DNA from: Corallococcus sp. AS-1-6
GTDB taxonomy: Bacteria > Myxococcota > Myxococcia > Myxococcales > Myxococcaceae
DNA: 64,000 nucleotides
Reading direction: 5' to 3'
NCBI RefSeq assembly: GCF_020037015.1
Contig: NZ_JAIQDE010000017.1
Span: 62,001 to 126,000, forward strand
Below the pieces are notes generated by a model. The model did no database searches, was not told where the DNA came from, and worked only from the letters and a program-made list of their open reading frames with translations. The translations under genes were made by a program, and so were the position numbers. Every line of letters begins with the position of its first letter. The first letter of the stretch is position 1. Shown here piece after piece: positions 61,537-64,000 of this stretch.

Positions 61537-62591
61537 TGCGCAAGGCAATGGTGCTGTTCGCCTGTCTGTTCGCGGGCGCCGTGTGGGCCTCCGACCCGGC
61601 CGGCGAGCACGGTTACGCGAACGAGTCCAAGGACGCCGAGGGCGAGGACGTCGCCGGCTACATCCTCCACCACGTGGCGGACTCGAACGAGTACGAGTTC
61701 GAGGTCCCCCTCAGCCACAACCACATCCCCATCCACCTGCCGCAGATCCTCATCCCGCTGAGCGAGGGCGCCTGCACGCCGGTGGCCGACCCGCACGGCG
61801 GCGGTCACGGCGAGGTCTACCCGGGCCTGGGCGCCGGCTGCCTGGACCTCTCCATCACCAAGCACACGGTGATGATGTGGCTGGCGGCGCTGCTGCTCAT
61901 CGGCTCCATCCTCATCTGGAGCAACCGCGACAAGACGAAGCTCGTGCCGCGCGGCGCCGGGGCGAACCTCTTCGAGATGCTCGTGCTGTTCGTGCGCGAC
62001 GAGCTGGCCATCAAGAACATCGGCAAGGAGGAGGGCCCCCGGTACGTGCCCTACCTGCTCACCGCGTTCTTCTTCATCCTCTTCATGAACCTGCTGGGCC
62101 TGTTCCCCTGGATGGCGACCGCCACGGGCAACATCGCGGTCACCTGCGGCCTGGCGCTGTGCACCTTCTTCGTCACGCAGGCGGCCGGCATCCGCGCGGC
62201 GGGCATCGGCGGCTACCTCAAGCACCTGACGGGCGGCGTGGCCCCCTGGCTGTGGCCCATCATGATTCCGGTGGAGTTCCTGGGCCTGTTCACCAAGCCC
62301 TTCGCGCTCACCATCCGTCTGTTCGCCAACATGCTGGCGGGCCACATCGTCATCTTCTTCCTGCTGGGCCTCATCTTCATGCTCCGCAACCCCGCGGTGG
62401 CGCTGGTGAGCGTGCCGTTCGCCTTCGGCATCTACCTGCTGGAGCTGTTCGTGGCCTTCGTGCAGGCGTACGTGTTCACCATGCTGTCGGCGCTGTTCAT
62501 CGGGATGAGCGTGGCCATGGGCCACCACCACGACGAGCACCACGAGGGTGGCGCCAGCCACGACCACGGCAAGGCCCACCACGTCGGCTGA
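61536..62591 (+). CDS. atpB: ATP synthase subunit a
   Basis: 351 residues from ATG 61536 (GTG 61533 is an alternative). Subunit a carries the half channels of proton flow. The key Arg lies in [20 protein letters not shown], and the later helix [21 protein letters not shown] is the usual family ending. It is longer than E. coli a (271). The N-terminus ([13 protein letters not shown]) looks like a signal peptide and is followed by about 75 periplasmic residues; the C-terminus has a His-rich tail ([10 protein letters not shown]). The gene is followed by a 148-base structured spacer. Confidence 0.93.
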   Translation: MRKAMVLFACLFAGAVWASDPAGEHGYANESKDAEGEDVAGYILHHVADSNEYEFEVPLSHNHIPIHLPQILIPLSEGACTPVADPHGGGHGEVYPGLGAGCLDLSITKHTVMMWLAALLLIGSILIWSNRDKTKLVPRGAGANLFEMLVLFVRDELAIKNIGKEEGPRYVPYLLTAFFFILFMNLLGLFPWMATATGNIAVTCGLALCTFFVTQAAGIRAAGIGGYLKHLTGGVAPWLWPIMIPVEFLGLFTKPFALTIRLFANMLAGHIVIFFLLGLIFMLRNPAVALVSVPFAFGIYLLELFVAFVQAYVFTMLSALFIGMSVAMGHHHDEHHEGGASHDHGKAHHVG

Positions 62592-62605
62592 GCCGCAGAA
62601 GTTGA

Positions 62606-62669
62606 CGGGGCGCACGTCGGTGTGACGGCGCGCCCCGGTTGAAGACCCGGCGGTTCGAAAGGCCGCCGG
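62606..62669 (+). other. Two strong hairpins in the atpB-atpE spacer
   Basis: Hairpin 1: arms CGGGGCGC (62606-62613) and GCGCCCCG (62630-62637), with an inner CGTC/GACG stem (62615-62618 and 62624-62627). Hairpin 2: arms CCGGCGG (62647-62653) and CCGCCGG (62663-62669) around a 9-base loop. Neither has a T-run. They are likely mRNA stabilisers or processing sites that raise atpE output relative to atpB, a stoichiometry need of the c-ring. Confidence 0.55.
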
Positions 62670-62739
62670 AGGTAGTCCTGAAGGGATTTCACGACCCCCC
62701 CACAAGCGGGTCCCGCCTCACGAAAGAAGACGTGCTCCC

Positions 62740-62970
62740 ATGACCAACCTCGCTCTTGCCTTCCTCGCCGCCGGTATCGGCGCGGGTCTCTCCATCATCG
62801 GCGCCGCGCTCGGCATCGGTAAGCTGGCCGCCGCCGCCATGGACGCCACGGGCCGTCAGCCGGCCGCTGGTGGCGACATCCGCACCACGATGATCATCGC
62901 CGCGGCCCTCATCGAAGGCGCCACGCTGTTCGCGCTGGTCGTCTGCATCCTGCTGGCCATCAAGGTCTAG
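62740..62970 (+). CDS. atpE: ATP synthase subunit c
   Basis: 76 residues, two helices: LALAFLAAGIGAGLSIIGAA and MIIAAALIEGATLFALVVCI, with the polar loop GRQPAAGG. The ion-binding Glu sits in ALIEGATLF. The residues after the Glu are Gly-Ala rather than Ser-Thr, suggesting protons rather than Na+. A glycine-rich first helix sets the c-ring packing. Hairpins on both sides of the gene fit high expression. Confidence 0.95.
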   Translation: MTNLALAFLAAGIGAGLSIIGAALGIGKLAAAAMDATGRQPAAGGDIRTTMIIAAALIEGATLFALVVCILLAIKV

Positions 62971-62993
62971 TCAGGGCGTCGGTGTCACCGGGA

Positions 62994-63027
62994 GCCGGCG
63001 TCCTCTTCGGGAAGAAGGGGCGCCGGC
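62994..63027 (+). other. Hairpin in the atpE-atpF spacer
   Basis: Arms GCCGGCG (62994-63000) and CGCCGGC (63021-63027) pair perfectly; the outer GAGCCGG/CCGGCTC alternative (62992-62998 / 63031-63037) is also possible. It is 23 bases past the atpE stop. There is no T-run, so it may protect the 3' end of an atpE transcript. Confidence 0.5.
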
Positions 63028-63111
63028 GTTCCGGCTCGCAGTGCGCAGCACCTGTGTCACCTGAAGTCTCCCGCATCCTCCCTCTGTCTTTCCGCTTCAC
63101 CGGGACCCGCC

Positions 63112-63660
63112 ATGTTCCTGCCCTCTGTCCTCGCCGCCAGCAGCTTCGTGGAGGTCCGTCCGGGCCTCATCTTCTGGACCATCGTCACCTTCGTCATCGT
63201 CCTGCTGGTGCTGCGGGCGAAGGCGTGGGGGCCCATCCTGTCGCTCGTCGAGGAGCGCGAGAAGCAGATCTCCAACGCCATCGAGAGCGCCAAGCGTGAG
63301 CGCGCCGAGGCGGAGAAGCTGCTCGCCGACCAGAAGACGGCCATCGCCGAGGCCCGCCGCGAGGCCGCGGAGACCACCCGCCGCGTGCAGGCGGACATGG
63401 AGAAGTTCCGCGACGAGCTGATGGCCAAGAGCCGCAAGGAGGCGGAGGAGCTGAAGCTGTCCGCCCGCCGCGAGATTGAAGACCAGAAGGCCAAGGCCAT
63501 CGCGGAGGTCCGCGCCATGGCCGTGGACCTGGCCATGGAAGTGGCCGGCAAGCTCATCAACGAGCGCATGGACGACGCCAAGCACCGCGCGCTGGCCGAG
63601 CAGTTCGTGCAGGGCCTGCCCGGCGCCACCAGCGCCACGGCGACCCGCCGCTCGGCCTAA
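63112..63660 (+). CDS. atpF: ATP synthase subunit b
   Basis: 182 residues from ATG 63112. One N-terminal membrane helix (GLIFWTIVTFVIVLLVLRAK) is followed by a long charged coiled coil (SNAIESAKRERAEAEKLLAD, ending in RALAEQFVQGL), the peripheral stator stalk of the enzyme. A 141-base structured spacer separates it from atpE. No atpH/atpA follows: ychF is next, 45 bases on. Confidence 0.93.
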   Translation: MFLPSVLAASSFVEVRPGLIFWTIVTFVIVLLVLRAKAWGPILSLVEEREKQISNAIESAKRERAEAEKLLADQKTAIAEARREAAETTRRVQADMEKFRDELMAKSRKEAEELKLSARREIEDQKAKAIAEVRAMAVDLAMEVAGKLINERMDDAKHRALAEQFVQGLPGATSATATRRSA

Positions 63661-63705
63661 AGGCCGGGAGTCTTCCGCCGCGCCCGCCTGTTCCAGGAAT
63701 CCATC

Positions 63706-64000
63706 ATGGCTCTCTCCATCGGCATCGTCGGTCTGCCCAACGTGGGCAAGTCCACCCTGTTCAACGCCCTGTCCGCCGCGGGCGCGCAGGCGGCGAACTA
63801 TCCGTTCTGCACCATCGAGCCGAACGTGGGCGTGGTGCCGGTGCCGGACGACCGCCTGGACCAGTTGTCGGCGCTCGTGAAGCCGCTGAAGAAGATCCCC
63901 ACGTCGCTGGAGTTCGTGGACATCGCCGGCCTGGTGCGCGGCGCGTCCAAGGGCGAGGGCCTGGGCAATCAGTTCCTGGGGAACATCCGGCAGGTGAACG
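63706..64000 (+). CDS. ychF: YchF/OLA1-family ATPase (3' end outside window)
   Basis: The first 98 residues are visible. The N-terminus [20 protein letters not shown] contains the P-loop [26 protein letters not shown] and [20 protein letters not shown] (DIAGLV, G3) follow and are diagnostic of YchF, an Obg-related ATPase linked to ribosomes and redox control. AGGA about 9 bases before the ATG is a plausible ribosome-binding site. The rest lies beyond the right edge. Confidence 0.95.
   Translation, partial: MALSIGIVGLPNVGKSTLFNALSAAGAQAANYPFCTIEPNVGVVPVPDDRLDQLSALVKPLKKIPTSLEFVDIAGLVRGASKGEGLGNQFLGNIRQVN

Overview
The window is a high-GC, densely coding bacterial chromosome segment, almost certainly from a myxobacterium of the Myxococcus/Corallococcus type. 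The sequence-level reasons are strong third-position GC bias, a TIGR02265/DUF2378 paralogue, an FHA-containing sigma-54 activator, a Ser/Thr kinase with a long disordered linker, orphan multi-GAF sensor kinases, many Sec/lipobox proteins, a golvesin-type C-terminal domain on an amidase, and tandem lspA genes next to lgt. No rRNA, tRNA, CRISPR array, IS element or prophage was recognised by eye.

Layout. 1-1781 (-): 5' part of a GAF/PAS sensor protein running off the left edge. 2048-18726: mixed genes: Kup K+ transporter, hotdog protein, TIGR02265 protein, metallophosphoesterase, a two-domain cell-wall lytic lipoprotein, PD40 lipoprotein, membrane histidine kinase, two lipoproteins, B-box membrane protein, DsbA-like and RimK-like proteins, FHA/sigma-54 activator. 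18894-23715: a translationally coupled TadE/TadG-like locus followed by three small secreted proteins, two of them built from CX3C motifs. 23769-26663: ileS. 26858-29155: a zincin-like metalloprotease lipoprotein of visibly lower GC. 29189-42708: Mut7-C RNase, an EEP-fold lipoprotein with a DAGTT repeat, the lspA-lspA-lgt lipoprotein-maturation set, kdsC-like phosphatase, two SDRs, TPR lipoprotein, mgtE, gloA. 42716-44594 (-): an AbiEi/AbiEii-like type IV toxin-antitoxin pair behind an AT-rich, repeat-rich control region. 44983-52502: hemL, a Ser/Thr kinase with repeated linker motifs, an envelope protein, and a large orphan PAS-GAF histidine kinase.

52774-59964 (+) is the most interesting block. 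It reads as a RiPP biosynthetic cluster I do not recognise as a described one: a PqqD-like recognition protein behind a near-consensus sigma-70 promoter; two tandem 33- and 31-residue precursor-like peptides with nearly identical N-termini and a shared CTC motif; a strong hairpin; then a coupled gene run encoding a stand-alone Lon-protease-like domain with its Ser/Lys dyad, an MFS exporter, a DUF5916 outer-membrane protein, a SAM methyltransferase, a DUF692/MNIO multinuclear iron oxygenase and a probable MNIO partner. A plausible but inferred flow is recognition by PqqD/partner, oxidative cysteine modification by the MNIO, methylation, leader removal by the Lon-like protein and export by the MFS and DUF5916 proteins.

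59981-64000: a PEBP-family protein (-), then the Fo part of the ATP synthase operon (two AtpI/AtpZ-like genes, atpB, atpE, atpF) with strong hairpins in the atpB-atpE and atpE-atpF spacers. It is followed by ychF, cut by the right edge; no F1 subunit genes follow atpF directly.
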